This document shows, in pieces, positions 53,024 to 62,661 of a stretch of DNA of 64,000 bases. Position 1 is the stretch's first letter; each line of letters begins with the position of its first letter. Made by a program: the position numbers and the translations under genes. Where the stretch lies: positions 221,464-285,463 of the forward strand of contig NZ_JAKGRW010000012.1 in NCBI RefSeq assembly GCF_021555175.1. Direction: 5' to 3'. The notes beneath the pieces are model-generated. The model did not search any database. It was not told the DNA's origin and saw only the letters and a program-made list of their open reading frames with translations. The stretch is from Nocardioides alcanivorans. GTDB lineage: Bacteria > Actinomycetota > Actinomycetes > Propionibacteriales > Nocardioidaceae.

Positions 53024-54169
53024 ATGTCTGACGCCACCTTCCGCAACGCCCTGCGTGGGATCTCCCGCGGGCGCCGGCCCCTGTCTGCCTCCGTGGGACC
53101 CGTCGAACAGAACCACGCCGCGAGCGACGAGTCCATCGACCGGGCCTCCTCGAGCCTCATCGATGCTGCCGTCTACGCGGATGGTGACCGCATCGAGACC
53201 TCGACGACGCTTGCCGACAGCTATCGCGCCCTGCGCGAGCAGGAGGACGGCGTCGCCTGGATCGGGCTCTATCGGCCCGACCACCACGACCTGGCATCGG
53301 TGGCGGCCGAGTTCGGCCTGCACGACCTGGCCGTGGAGGACGCCATCGTGCGCCACCAGCGACCCAAGCTCGAGCGCTACGACGAGACGCTCTTCGTGGT
53401 GCTGCGGGCGGCCCGCTACCTCGACGACGTCGAAGAGGTGGAGTTCGGCGAGGTGCACGTCTTCGTCGGTCCGGACTTCGTGGTGAGTGTGCGCCACAGC
53501 GAGTCGCCCGACCTCGCTGCCGTGCGTCGCCGACTGGAGAGCAATCCCGATCTGCTGGCGCTCGGGCCCGAAGCGATCCTCTATGCGATCCTCGACCGGG
53601 TCGTCGATGACTACGCGCCGGTCGTGGCGGGGCTGGCCAACGACATCGACGAGATCGAGACCGAGGTCTTCGGCGGCGATCCGACGGTCTCCCGCCGCAT
53701 CTATGAGCTCAATCGCGAGGTGATCGAGTTCGAGCGGGCCACCCGGCCGCTGGCCGACGTCGTCCGCGCGTTGACGGCGGGTTTCGCGAAGTACGACACC
53801 CACGACGAGCTGCAGCGCTACCTGCGCGACGTCGACGACCACCTCACCCTCGTGATCGAGCAGGTCGACGCCTTCCGGCAACTGCTGCGCGACATCCTCA
53901 CCGTCAACGCCACGCTGGTGGCGCAGCAGCAGAACGAGGAGATGAAGGCACTCACCGAGTCCAGCCTCGACCAGAGCGAGGAGGTCAAGAAGATCTCTGC
54001 ATGGGCCGCGATCCTCTTCGCCCCGACCCTGGTCGGCACCGTCTACGGCATGAACTTCGACGACATGCCCGAGTTGCACTGGAGCTTCGGTTATCCCTTC
54101 GCGGTGGCGCTCATGGGGTTGGTCAGCCTCTGCCTCTATGCCGTCTTCCGTCGTCGCGACTGGCTCTGA
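53024..54169 (+). CDS. corA: CorA-family Mg2+/Co2+ channel
   Basis: The 381-residue pentameric channel has a cytoplasmic funnel (AWIGLYRPDHHDLASVAAEF, LEDAIVRHQ-like VEDAIVRHQRPKLERYDE) and a long stalk helix (about 230-310). The two C-terminal helices hold the selectivity signature VYGMNFDDMPEL, and the protein ends in FRRRDWL. GAGG lies upstream of ATG 53024. It is a single gene, followed by repeat copy D between convergent genes. Confidence 0.95.
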   Translation: MSDATFRNALRGISRGRRPLSASVGPVEQNHAASDESIDRASSSLIDAAVYADGDRIETSTTLADSYRALREQEDGVAWIGLYRPDHHDLASVAAEFGLHDLAVEDAIVRHQRPKLERYDETLFVVLRAARYLDDVEEVEFGEVHVFVGPDFVVSVRHSESPDLAAVRRRLESNPDLLALGPEAILYAILDRVVDDYAPVVAGLANDIDEIETEVFGGDPTVSRRIYELNREVIEFERATRPLADVVRALTAGFAKYDTHDELQRYLRDVDDHLTLVIEQVDAFRQLLRDILTVNATLVAQQQNEEMKALTESSLDQSEEVKKISAWAAILFAPTLVGTVYGMNFDDMPELHWSFGYPFAVALMGLVSLCLYAVFRRRDWL

Positions 54170-54237
54170 CCGACTGCTCCGGGGCGCGGGGTCGCTGGGC
54201 TGGTGCGGTGCCGGGCGGCCGGGCGGGGCAGCACTTT

Positions 54238-54310
54238 GTCACCAAAACTGCTGCTTGGTGGGCGTGGCTACAGCCGCCAAGCGCACAGTTCCCCGCCCGG
54301 GCGGGGAATC
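54238..54310 (+). repeat. Two-hairpin GC-palindrome repeat, copy D
   Basis: The palindrome is at 54289-54308, 25 bp after the esterase stop on the minus strand. The second hairpin GCTTGG/CCAAGC has a loop containing GTGGCTAC, and the outer end GTCACC is shared with copy C. It has the same orientation as copy A. Confidence 0.9.
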
Positions 54311-54333
54311 GTGAGGCGCACGGGGTGCGCGGG

Positions 54334-55622
54334 TCAGGAGGGGCCGAAGGCCCACACCAGGGCGTCGGCGACGGTGCCACGCCACCAGGCGTAGTCGTGG
54401 CCGCCGTTCACCACCTGGGGGTGTACGTCGACGCCGGTCGTCATCAGCCTCGAGGCCAGGTCGGTGTGTGGTTCGGTGAGCACCCACTCCTGACCTCCGT
54501 GGGCGAGGTGGATCCGGGGCGCGGGGCCGTCGAGGGGGAGACGAGGTCGGTGAGGTCGTCGAGCCACAACGAGGCGGACTGACTGAGCACGGTGCCGCAC
54601 AGGTCGGGGCGGCGTAGTCCGAGTCGGAGAGCAGTCAGCCCTCCCAGGCTCTGCCCGAGCACGGCCACCTGACGTGGGTCGCGCGGCAACCACCCCCGGC
54701 CCTGCGCCCAGGGCAGCAGGTCGTCGGTCAGGTAGGAGGTGCCGTCGTCACCGAGCTCGGCCCAGCGGTGCTCACGCCCGCCCGAGGCCACCAGCAGCGC
54801 GCGGCAGGGTGGCAGCATGGCGTCGGCGACGAGGTTGTCGAGCGTGGTCGGCAGGTCCTGCGGGCCGGTCCACACCTCGCCATCGAGCACCAGCAACAGC
54901 GGCGCCTCAGGTGGCAGCAACCCGGCTGCGGTCCAGCTCCACCCCTCACGTCCCCCGGGGAGTGCCTCGGACCTCAGCGTGCCGGCAGGTGTGCCGGGAC
55001 GGCGTACGAGGAAGGGCTGGGGCGGGGAGTCCGGGAGCGCGACGACCGACTGCACGACGCCGGCCCGGTTGCGGCAGGTCGCCGGGTTGTGTGGATCAGG
55101 ATGGCCGCGGTCGAGGGTGGCGCGGATCTGGACCTGGTCGCCCTCGGCCAGCCAGGGCGCCCGCTCACCCGGCCGCTGCACCACGAACGCGTACGACGCG
55201 CGCCAGTCGCTGCGCATCACGACGCTGAGGGCCCACAGGTCGGTGCCCGGCAGTGGTGACAGCAAGGTCTCGGGCAGCCGGGTCTCGTCGGTGAGCCGGT
55301 TGGCGAAGAGCAGCACCTGCTCGGCGTCGGCGTCGTGCCAGACGAAGGTGACGAGACGTTCGTCGGGGTTGTCGACGGGCTCGACGAGGGGAAGCACCGC
55401 GTCGGTCAGGAAATCGGTGACCGCGGCCGGATCCGAGACCGTCCGCTCGGCGAGGGCAGTCAACGTGGGTGACATTCCGTGCTGCAACGGATGCGGTCGC
55501 GGCACCTTCGGCGGGCGACGGCCGGGGCCAGGCGGCGTACTTTTCTGCGGGTTCGCCGCGTCTAGCTGAAGGTTCGCCGCGTCTGACTGAAGGTTCGCGG
55601 GATCTGACTGTGGGTTGGTCAT
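54334..55622 (-). CDS. Fes-like siderophore (enterochelin) esterase (one frameshift as sequenced)
   Basis: This two-domain cytoplasmic esterase would release iron from an imported ferric siderophore. The N-terminal domain (LVTFVWHDADAEQVLLFANR, LWALSVVMRSDWRASYAF) precedes an alpha/beta hydrolase with the nucleophile elbow VAVLGQSLGGLTALRLG and the terminal His region NGGHDYAWWRG, typical of Fes. The frame breaks at 54534-54538; one added base gives DLVSPLDGPAPRIHLAHGG and 429 residues. The ATG at 55622 overlaps the upstream ATPase stop (ATGA). The N-terminus has a 3-fold repeat of a DxANLQ unit. It is the last gene of the iron operon. Confidence 0.87.
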
Positions 55623-56426
55623 CGGGCGTACTCCGTGCCGGCGAGCGGCAGCACCAGGGGGTGCCCGACAACGGGTCCGGGATCACTCGGCACGGGAGGT
55701 CGTAGACCTCCTCCACCAGCTCCGCGGTGACCACGTCACGGGGGTCGCCGGCAGCGACGATCTCGCCGTCGTGCATCACGATCAGGTGGTCGGCGTAGCG
55801 GAAGGCGAGGTTGAGCTCGTGGAGCACGGCGACCACGGTACGGCCCCCTGCCTCAGTCGGCGGGCGAGCTCGAGCACCTCGACCTGGTGGCTGATGTCGA
55901 GATAGGTCGTCGGCTCGTCGAGCAGCAGCACGTCGGTCTCCTGGGCCAGGGCCATCGCCAGCCAGACCCGCTGCCGCTGGCCTCCGGAGAGCTCTTGCAC
56001 CGAGCGGTCGGCCAACTCGGTGACGTCAGCCGCCGACATCGCCGCATCGACGGCCTCCTGGTCGCGTCTCGACCACTGTTTCAGGAGGCTCTGGTGCGGA
56101 TAGCGACCGCGAGCCACGAGGTCGGCCACCGACATGCCGTCGGGCGCCGACGGTGACTGGGGCAGCAGCGCCAGCTCGCGGGCCAACTCCTTGCTGCCGT
56201 AGCTGCGCAGCGACCGACCGTCGAGGGAGACGTCGCCGCCGGTCGGCGTCAGCAACCTCGACAACGCCCGCAGCAGCGTCGACTTCCCGCAGGCATTGGG
56301 TCCGACGATCACCGTCATCACCCCGGTGGGCACCGCGACGGTCAGGTCGTCGACGACGGTGCGGTCGCCGTACGCCAGCGTCAGGTCGTTCGCGGTCAGC
56401 CGCGGGCCGAGGGTCTGCTCAGACAT
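55619..56426 (-). CDS. Iron-siderophore ABC transporter ATPase, FepC/FecE type (two frameshifts as sequenced)
   Basis: The ATPase energises siderophore import. Walker A is VGPNACGKSTLLRAL, the signature is ELSGGQRQRVWLAMALAQ, Walker B is VLLLDEPTTYLDISHQ, and the H-loop is VVAVLHELNLAFRYAD. Frames change at 55844-55848 (CCCCC) and 55657-55661 (GGGGG); one added base at each gives RQGGRTVVAVLHE and the ending GTPLVLPLAGTEYAR, 269 residues. It overlaps the permease gene upstream by 8 bases and the esterase gene by 4. Confidence 0.92.
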
Positions 56427-57459
56427 GGTTCCTTCTCCACTCCCCGGCCAGCAGGATGATCAGATAGATGCCGCCGACCGCGCCGGTGACCACACCCACG
56501 GCGAGCTCGTCGGGGGCGAAGAGGCGTTGCGCGACCAGGTCACTGACCTGCACGAGCAACGCGCCCATCAGCGCGGACCCCACCACCCCGGGCGTCGGTA
56601 CGCCGGCAAGTCGGCGAGCGAGCTGAGGTGCGGCGAGTGCGACGAAGGCGATCGGGCCAGTCGCGGCCGTGGCCACCGACACCAGGGCGACTCCGGTGAG
56701 GACGGCGCCGGTCCGGACCCGGCGGACGGGGATGCCGGCCGAGGAACAGGTGTCGTCGCCGAGGGCGAGCATGCCCAGCGGACGGGCGAGCAGCAGCGCC
56801 GGGATGCTCAACACGGCGACCGCGACGATGACCAGCGTCGCCCGCGGCCACAGCACTGCATTGAGGGAGCCGGCCAGCCACTGCGCCGCGGTCTGGGCCG
56901 CCACCAGGGAGGCGCGCACCATCAGCAGGGAGTTGACCGCGCCGAGCGCGGCCCCGACCCCGATGCCGACCAACACCAGGCGCCCGCCGTCGAGCCCACT
57001 GGAGCGGGCCAGGCCGAGCACGATCGCCGCGGTCGCGAAGCCGCCGATCAGGGCTCCGACGCCGACTGCATGCGTGCTGGCGCCGGCGACGATGATCTGC
57101 ACCAGCGCGCCCGTGGCGGCACCGGTGGTGAAGCCGATGACGTCCGGTGAGCCGAGCGGATTGCCGGTGACGTTCTGGAAGAGGCAGCCGGCGATGCCCA
57201 GCGCGGCACCGACCACCAGTGCGGTGACCACGCGCGGCAGTCGTACGTCGCGCACGAAGTACTCGGCCAGCGGGTCGTCGCCCAGGAGCAGCGCGGCCCT
57301 GATGGTCTCGGTGAACGTCATGTCGTAGTCGCCGATGAGCAGACCGGCGAGAGCTGCGGCAACGATGGCGAGCAGCACGAAGCCGCCAGCCCGTGCTGCC
57401 CGAGGCGGGAAACGCAGGCTGAAGGCACCGACCTCGAGTGTGCGTCGGCGAGCACTCAC
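56419..57459 (-). CDS. Iron-siderophore ABC permease, FepG/FecD type
   Basis: The 346-residue FecCD-family permease has about ten membrane helices. Motifs are VRLPRVVTALVVGAALGIAGCLFQNVTGNPLGSPDVIG, read in short segments, a central RLVLVGIGVGAALGAVNSLL, and TGPIAFVALAAPQLARRL, the loop contacting the ATPase. The GTG at 57459 overlaps the stop of the partner permease (GTGA). It forms a heterodimer with the next-listed permease. Confidence 0.94.
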   Translation of the reverse strand: MSARRRTLEVGAFSLRFPPRAARAGGFVLLAIVAAALAGLLIGDYDMTFTETIRAALLLGDDPLAEYFVRDVRLPRVVTALVVGAALGIAGCLFQNVTGNPLGSPDVIGFTTGAATGALVQIIVAGASTHAVGVGALIGGFATAAIVLGLARSSGLDGGRLVLVGIGVGAALGAVNSLLMVRASLVAAQTAAQWLAGSLNAVLWPRATLVIVAVAVLSIPALLLARPLGMLALGDDTCSSAGIPVRRVRTGAVLTGVALVSVATAATGPIAFVALAAPQLARRLAGVPTPGVVGSALMGALLVQVSDLVAQRLFAPDELAVGVVTGAVGGIYLIILLAGEWRRNHV

Positions 57460-58460
57460 AGCGAGACCACCTTTCGACGGCTGACCATGGCGACGAAGAT
57501 CGGGGCGCCGAGGATCGCGGCGACGACGCCGACCTGCACCTCCTGAGGAGCGATCACCACCCGGGAGAGCACGTCGGCAGACAGGAGCCAGGCGCCGCCG
57601 AGCACGATGCTCAGCACCGAGATCCAGCGCTGGTCGTGCCCGGCCAGCGCGCGGGCAGCGAGCGGCACGGCGAGCCCGACGAAGGCGATGGGCCCGACGG
57701 CCGCGGTTGCGGCTCCGCACAGCAGCGTCGCGGAGATCATCGTGCCGGTGCGGATCCTGCCGAGCTTCACGCCGAGTCCCTGGGCGGTGTCGTCACCGAG
57801 CGCCATGGCGTTGAGCGCCGGCCCCAGCAGCAGGGCGAGCGCCGCGCCGACGAGCAGGAAGGGTGCCACCGCGCCCAGCACCGGCCAGCCGCGGCCCTCG
57901 GTCGAGCCGACCACCCAGAAGCGGAACTCGTTGAACGCCACCTGGTCGGCCAGGATCACCGTCTGCACCAAGGCGGTCATCGCGGCGCTGACCGCGACCC
58001 CGGCCAGTGCGAGACGCACCGGGGTGGCCGAAGCGCGTCCCACGCCGGCGAGGAAGTAGACGCCGACTGCTGTGACCGCAGCGCCGAGGAAGGCGAACCA
58101 CAGGTAGAACCAGATGCCTGCGACCCCGGCGATCGCCACGGCCAGCACGACGGCCAGCGAGGCACCTGCGTTGATGCCGAGGATGCCCGGCTCCGCCAGA
58201 GGATTGCGGGTCAGTGCCTGCATCAGTGCACCGGCCAGGCCGAGCGAGGCGCCGACGGCTGCGGTGAGCACGGTGCGCGGGATCCGTTGCTCGTGGATCA
58301 CCCCCGACAGCACGCTGTCGTCGGGGTGCCACAGCAGCCGCCAGGTCTCCTTGGGCGCGATCGAGTGGGAGCCGAAGAAGATGCTCAGGCCGGCTGCGCC
58401 GACCAGCACCACCAGGCCGAGTGCGAGCAGGAGCGGGGCGGGGAGACGTCTGTCAGCCAC
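57456..58460 (-). CDS. Iron-siderophore ABC permease, FepD/FecC type
   Basis: This second FecCD permease has 334 residues. It shows RIPRTVLTAAVGASLGLAGA, then LTRNPLAEPGILGINAGAS, the helix LALAGVAVSAAMTALVQTV and the coupling loop VGPIAFVGLAVPLAARALAG. The GTG at 58460 overlaps the upstream secreted-protein gene by 8 bases; the upstream frame is a shadow. It is first of the two permease genes in the operon. Confidence 0.94.
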   Translation of the reverse strand: MADRRLPAPLLLALGLVVLVGAAGLSIFFGSHSIAPKETWRLLWHPDDSVLSGVIHEQRIPRTVLTAAVGASLGLAGALMQALTRNPLAEPGILGINAGASLAVVLAVAIAGVAGIWFYLWFAFLGAAVTAVGVYFLAGVGRASATPVRLALAGVAVSAAMTALVQTVILADQVAFNEFRFWVVGSTEGRGWPVLGAVAPFLLVGAALALLLGPALNAMALGDDTAQGLGVKLGRIRTGTMISATLLCGAATAAVGPIAFVGLAVPLAARALAGHDQRWISVLSIVLGGAWLLSADVLSRVVIAPQEVQVGVVAAILGAPIFVAMVSRRKVVSL

Positions 58461-59301
58461 GGGCCCGCAGGCCCCGCCGCAGCACGAGACCGGCACCGAC
58501 CACGGCGACCACCAGCACCCCGGTGCCCACGAACGGGAAGGGGTCGTCGGGGTCGGCCGCCGCCTGTGTCGTCTGCTCGCCGGACGTGGGTGCGACCTCG
58601 GTGGTCTCGGGCTCCACGGGGTCCTCCGTGGATGCCGTCTCCTCGTCGGTCCCTGCCGAGTTGTCGTCGGACGTCTTCGGGGCCTTCACGCCCTTGGGCA
58701 GTTCCAGCGTCAGCTTCTTCCCAGCGGCCACCACGTCGTCGGTAGACGTCGCCGACGACCCCGGCTCGCTCGACGAGGAGGAGTTGGAGGAGTCGTCGCT
58801 CGACTGGTCGGACGACGACGAGTTGTCGCTGTTGCCGGAGTTGTTGTTGCTCGAACTGCCAGCGGTGACGGTGAAGTTGGCGCCGCCGCGCAGGGTGTAG
58901 CCCTTCACGCCCTGATAGGTGCCCTGGGAGTCGAACATCTCCTCACTGGCGAGGAAACGCAGCCAGTGCTTGCCCGGCTTGAGGTCGGCGGGCAGCACCA
59001 AGGAGCCGGAGACCGACCCGTTGGCGGAGATGCGCTGCTGGTGCACGACGCAGGCACCGTGCACACCGGCCTGGGCGCAGAACTGTCCGTCGTCGATCTT
59101 GACGTAGACGATCTCGCCGGCGGGGAAGCCGGAGATCCGGAAGCTCAGGGTGTCGCCGGCCCGCAGCGTGCTCGGGGAAGCGCTCGCCGACGTACCGGGG
59201 GTGTCCGGGCCGGCGCCGCTGTCGGGGATGGCGGAGGCAGTGGGCGTCGAGACGAAGGCCAGCGCCGCGGCCAGAGCCAGACCTCTCAGCAGGCGCTTCA
59301 T
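58453..59301 (-). CDS. Secreted, membrane-anchored protein of the iron operon
   Basis: The 282-residue protein has a signal peptide (LLRGLALAAALAFVSTPTASA), one beta-rich domain (about 35-135: LRAGDTLSFRISGFPAGEIVYVKIDDGQFC with two Cys, LKPGKHWLRFLASEEMF), a Ser/Asn/Asp-rich linker (SSSNNNSGNSDNSSSSD), and a C-terminal membrane helix VGTGVLVVAVVGAGLVLRRG. The domain resembles the repeats of the larger neighbouring surface protein. It probably captures or passes the iron ligand at the cell surface. It overlaps that gene by ATGA. Confidence 0.75.
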   Translation of the reverse strand: MKRLLRGLALAAALAFVSTPTASAIPDSGAGPDTPGTSASASPSTLRAGDTLSFRISGFPAGEIVYVKIDDGQFCAQAGVHGACVVHQQRISANGSVSGSLVLPADLKPGKHWLRFLASEEMFDSQGTYQGVKGYTLRGGANFTVTAGSSSNNNSGNSDNSSSSDQSSDDSSNSSSSSEPGSSATSTDDVVAAGKKLTLELPKGVKAPKTSDDNSAGTDEETASTEDPVEPETTEVAPTSGEQTTQAAADPDDPFPFVGTGVLVVAVVGAGLVLRRGLRARG

Positions 59302-61537
59302 GCGACCGCTCCCCGACGCCGCAGGGCAATCGCTCCCCAGGCGGCGAACAGGAGGGCGACCCCGATTCCGGAAAGCACGCCGTCGAGGGCGCCGACGGGA
59401 GCTGAGTTCTTCGGCGATGCGGAGGTCGGCGTCGTGGCCGGGCTGACCGTCTCGGTGCCGTCGAGTTCCTCGGCGACCGGTTCGACGGTGGGCTCGTGCT
59501 GGTACCAGCCGAGCAGCTTGCCGTCCTCGTCCTGGACCGCCAGGCGCAGCTCGGTGTCGGCGAGGTTGCCCAGGTCGACCAGCAGCCGGCGCTGCTTGTC
59601 GAAGATCGCGCCACCGATCGGCACGACCGACGTGCCGACGTACGCCGTCACAAAGCCGATCTGGCCCTTGTCGGCCGCTGGCACCTCGAGGGTGAGGGTG
59701 GTGCCGTCGAGGGTCGCGGAGACGGCCCGCTGGTTGTTGACCCTGAGCTTCTTGGCCGCCACCGGCACGGGCGGTTCCCGCAGTGCCTGTTCCTGCTGCG
59801 GTGTGGGTGCCGGGGCGGACGGCGTCGAGCTCACCGTGGGGTTGTTCGTCGGCTGCTTCGGGGTGTCGTCGCCCGGGTCCTCCTCGGCGCCGGGGAAGGT
59901 GATGTCGTCCCAGCCGAGCAGCCTCCCTTGCGACCGAGGTTACCGTCCTGAGCGACCAGCTTGAGCTTGCCGGTGATGGCGCCGTCCTTGGGCAGCGTGA
60001 CCATGATGCGGCCCCGGGCATCGGCTCGGAACCACTTCTCGCCCCACGGGTAGCGCGGCGAGTCGTCGTCGGTGTAGGCGCTGAGGAAGACCCAGTCGCC
60101 CTTCTGGGCACCCTTGACCTTGACCGTGACGTCCTTGCCCGACTGGGTGACCTCGAGGCCGTTGCGCTTGCCCTTCTTGAGCTTGCCGACGGGGGCGGGG
60201 ATGCCATTGGGCTTGTAGGCGCCGACCACGAACTCCTCGCTCTGGAGGGTGCGGACCTGGTCGCCCGGGAGCAGTGAGCCGGAGAGCAGTCGGAGCGTGT
60301 GGGCGCCGGGCTTCAGTGCGGGGGTCGAGGTCTTCGTCGTGCCGTCGGGCAGTCGGATCTCGGCCGTGAAGGTGCCGTCGCTGTGCCTGGCCTGCACGAG
60401 CGCCCAGATGGTGCGGTTGGCGTGCACGGACGAGTCGAGGTGGCTGATGCCGCCCTCATCGATCTTCACGCCCAGCTTGGAGCCACCGCCAGCGGGATTG
60501 CACCAACCGGTGCCGCTGATGGTCAGCATGCCGCCGAACGTGGCGCTGGGGTTCTCGATCGTGACCGTGGGTTGATCGGAGGTGGGCTTGCACTCGACGT
60601 CGCTGTTGTCGTCGCCTCCTTGCCACTTCTCGCCGTCGACCGTCAACGACGAGGTGGTCGCGGTGCGCTGCGTGTCGCCGGAGGCGAACTTGCCGGAGAA
60701 GAGGGAGACGGTGAAGTACTGGCCCTTCGTCAGGCCCGGCGGGAGGTCGACGTCGGTGTCGAAGTTGCCGTCGGCGTCAACCACCGAAGCGTCGAGCAGT
60801 GCCCAGATGGTGGCGTCCCCCTGGAGGATCCCGGAGCCCGTCCGCCGGGCCTGCTCACCGTTCTCGGTGAGGTTGATCTTGAGCGCGATCGTCGACGGAC
60901 CACCCTGCGGGTGGGTCCAACCGGTGCCGGCGAGCTTCAGGCGACCACCCGGGGTGACCGCGCTCTGGACCCAGGCGGTCGCGCCGCCGTTGCGCACCTC
61001 CTCGTGCGCCCATGCGGGTGCGTCCGGGACCACCTCGTCGGCGGGGAGGACGGTGAAGGCGTTGGTCGCCACGGTGCGCATCTCGTCACCGGCCGCGAGC
61101 GATCCGCTCAGCAGGCGCAGGGTGTGCTCGCCGGTCTCCAAGGCGGGGGCCGAGGTGGCTGCGGTGCCGTCGGGCAGCTCGATCTCGGCGTCGAGCGTGC
61201 CGTCGGTGGAGTCGGCCTCGACGATCGCCCAGATCGTCTTGTTGGCGTGCACCGCGGTGTCGAGACGACTGATGCTGCCCTCGTCGATCTTGACCCCGAT
61301 GACCGAGCCGCCGCCCGCCGGGTTGCACCAGCCAGCGCCGGTGATCTTGATCGTGCTGCCCACCTGGACGCTCCTCGTGGAGACCGTCGCGGAGGCATTG
61401 CCGGCGGTGGGAGTGCAGGAGCCGGCCTCGGCAGCGGAGGTGTCGGCGTACGTCGGCACCGCCCAGACGACGCCGGCTGCAGCGGTCAGCGCGAGGGTGG
61501 TGGCGAACCTGCCGAGATGGGAGATGGTGGTGTTCAC
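59298..61537 (-). CDS. Large surface protein with Ig-like repeats, iron operon (one frameshift as sequenced)
   Basis: The protein has about 746 residues with a signal peptide (FATTLALTAAAGVVWAVPTYA). At least two close repeats of about 110 residues are seen, marked by ITGAGWCNPAGGGSVIGVKI / ISGTGWCNPAGGGSKLGVKI and HTLRLLSGSL. A related middle repeat has LAGTGWTHPQGGPSTIALKI. A proline-rich linker and a C-terminal helix LLFAAWGAIALRRRG follow. The frame breaks at the CCC run 59935-59937; adding one base gives RKGRLLGWDDITFPG. The position between the binding lipoprotein and permease genes parallels HtaA-type heme or siderophore surface receptors, but no HtaA domain is recognised. It overlaps neighbours by 4 bases at both ends. 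Confidence 0.72.
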
Positions 61538-62568
61538 GTGAGACTCCGGAGGACGTCGTCGATGAGGCGTTGCATGAGGATCGGGCCGCCGGTGGAGGTC
61601 CACAGCGAACCGTCGACCGGCATCACGTGGCCGGCCCGGTAGGCCTCGAGGTCGGTGAAGCCGGGCACCTTCTCGGCCGCGGCCAGGGCCTTCTCGGCAC
61701 CCGTCACGTCACTGGTGCCGCCGGCGTCGGGGTTGCCCTGGGACGAGCCGCCGAGGGTGCCGAAGAACATGTGGTCGGCGTCGATCGTGGCCAGGTTCTC
61801 CAGTGAGACCGGCTCACTGTGGCCGCGCCCGCGGCGGTCCTGGCCGGCGGGTCGTTTGAGGCCGAGATCGGCCAGTGCGATGCCGCCTGGCAGCTCGTTG
61901 AGGATGAGGGAGGCCGAGCCGCCCTGCCACCGGACGACGGAGAAGGTGTCGTTGCTGTAGGTGTCCTTCAGCTGCTTCCGGGCACTTGCGACCGCTGTGT
62001 CGTAGTCCGCGATCACGGCTTCGGCCTCGTCGGCCTTGTTCAGCGCGTCGGCGATGTTGGTGAAGGTGCCCCGCCAGTCGGCCCCGGCGTAACCCGCGTA
62101 GTAGGTCGGCGCGATCTTGCGGAGGATCTCGATCGCCTCGGGATTGTTGTTGATGCTGGTGCCGTCGACGAGGATCAGGTCGGGCTTGGCGTTGGCGATC
62201 ACGTCGTAGTTGGGCTGGGCGACGCCACCGAGCAGGGGGATGTCACCCGCCTTGTCGGCCAGGTAGTGGGGCACGCCCTTCTGGCCGCGACCGCTGATGG
62301 TGCCGATCGGAGTGATGCCCAGCGCCAGTGCCCCGTCGAGAGCCGGCTCGCTCAGGGCGACGACCCGCTGGGGGTCGGCCGGGACCAGCATCTCCGTGCC
62401 CTCGACATCGGTGACCGTGCGGGTCTCACCCGTGGGTTCGGCGTTGCCGCTGCCGCCGCAGGCAGTGAGCCCGACCGTCAGACAGGCGAGGGCGATCAGC
62501 GCGGCGAGCGCGCGGACGGTGCGGAGGCGCCGAGGGGCGGGCGGGCGCGGGGAAGCGGTTCGAGGCAC
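61534..62568 (-). CDS. Iron-siderophore ABC transporter substrate-binding lipoprotein
   Basis: The 344-residue FecB/FepB-type binding lipoprotein has a lipobox (CLTVGLTAC) after a basic, hydrophobic signal. The class III binding fold shows PQRVVALSEPALDGALALGI, ANAKPDLILVDG, a long interdomain helix (about 170-205) and ADHMFFGTLGG. It captures ferric siderophore or heme at the surface and delivers it to the two permeases. The GTG at 62568 lies 24 bases below an IdeR/DtxR-type box. It is the first gene of the seven-gene operon. Confidence 0.92.
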   Translation of the reverse strand: MPRTASPRPPAPRRLRTVRALAALIALACLTVGLTACGGSGNAEPTGETRTVTDVEGTEMLVPADPQRVVALSEPALDGALALGITPIGTISGRGQKGVPHYLADKAGDIPLLGGVAQPNYDVIANAKPDLILVDGTSINNNPEAIEILRKIAPTYYAGYAGADWRGTFTNIADALNKADEAEAVIADYDTAVASARKQLKDTYSNDTFSVVRWQGGSASLILNELPGGIALADLGLKRPAGQDRRGRGHSEPVSLENLATIDADHMFFGTLGGSSQGNPDAGGTSDVTGAEKALAAAEKVPGFTDLEAYRAGHVMPVDGSLWTSTGGPILMQRLIDDVLRSLT

Positions 62569-62591
62569 GATGGATCCACGTCATTCTAGGC

Positions 62592-62610
62592 TTTGGTAAG
62601 CCAAGCCTAA
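62592..62610 (-). promoter_or_regulatory. IdeR/DtxR-type iron box upstream of the uptake operon
   Basis: TTAGGCTTGGCTTACCAAA (minus strand) matches the 19-bp consensus TTAGGTTAGGCTAACCTAA at 15 positions. It lies 24 bases before the binding-lipoprotein start, where a repressor would block transcription in iron-replete cells. Confidence 0.75.
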
Positions 62611-62661
62611 CATCCATCAGATGTTTCCCGGCAGCCGCTGGTCAGCGCGGCCGGACAGCGC

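Noticed and set aside
61529..61544. parS-like site TGTTCACGTGAGAC
   Set aside because: It contains the CACGTG core but the arms match poorly and it lies at the start of the surface protein gene, far from the origin cluster.
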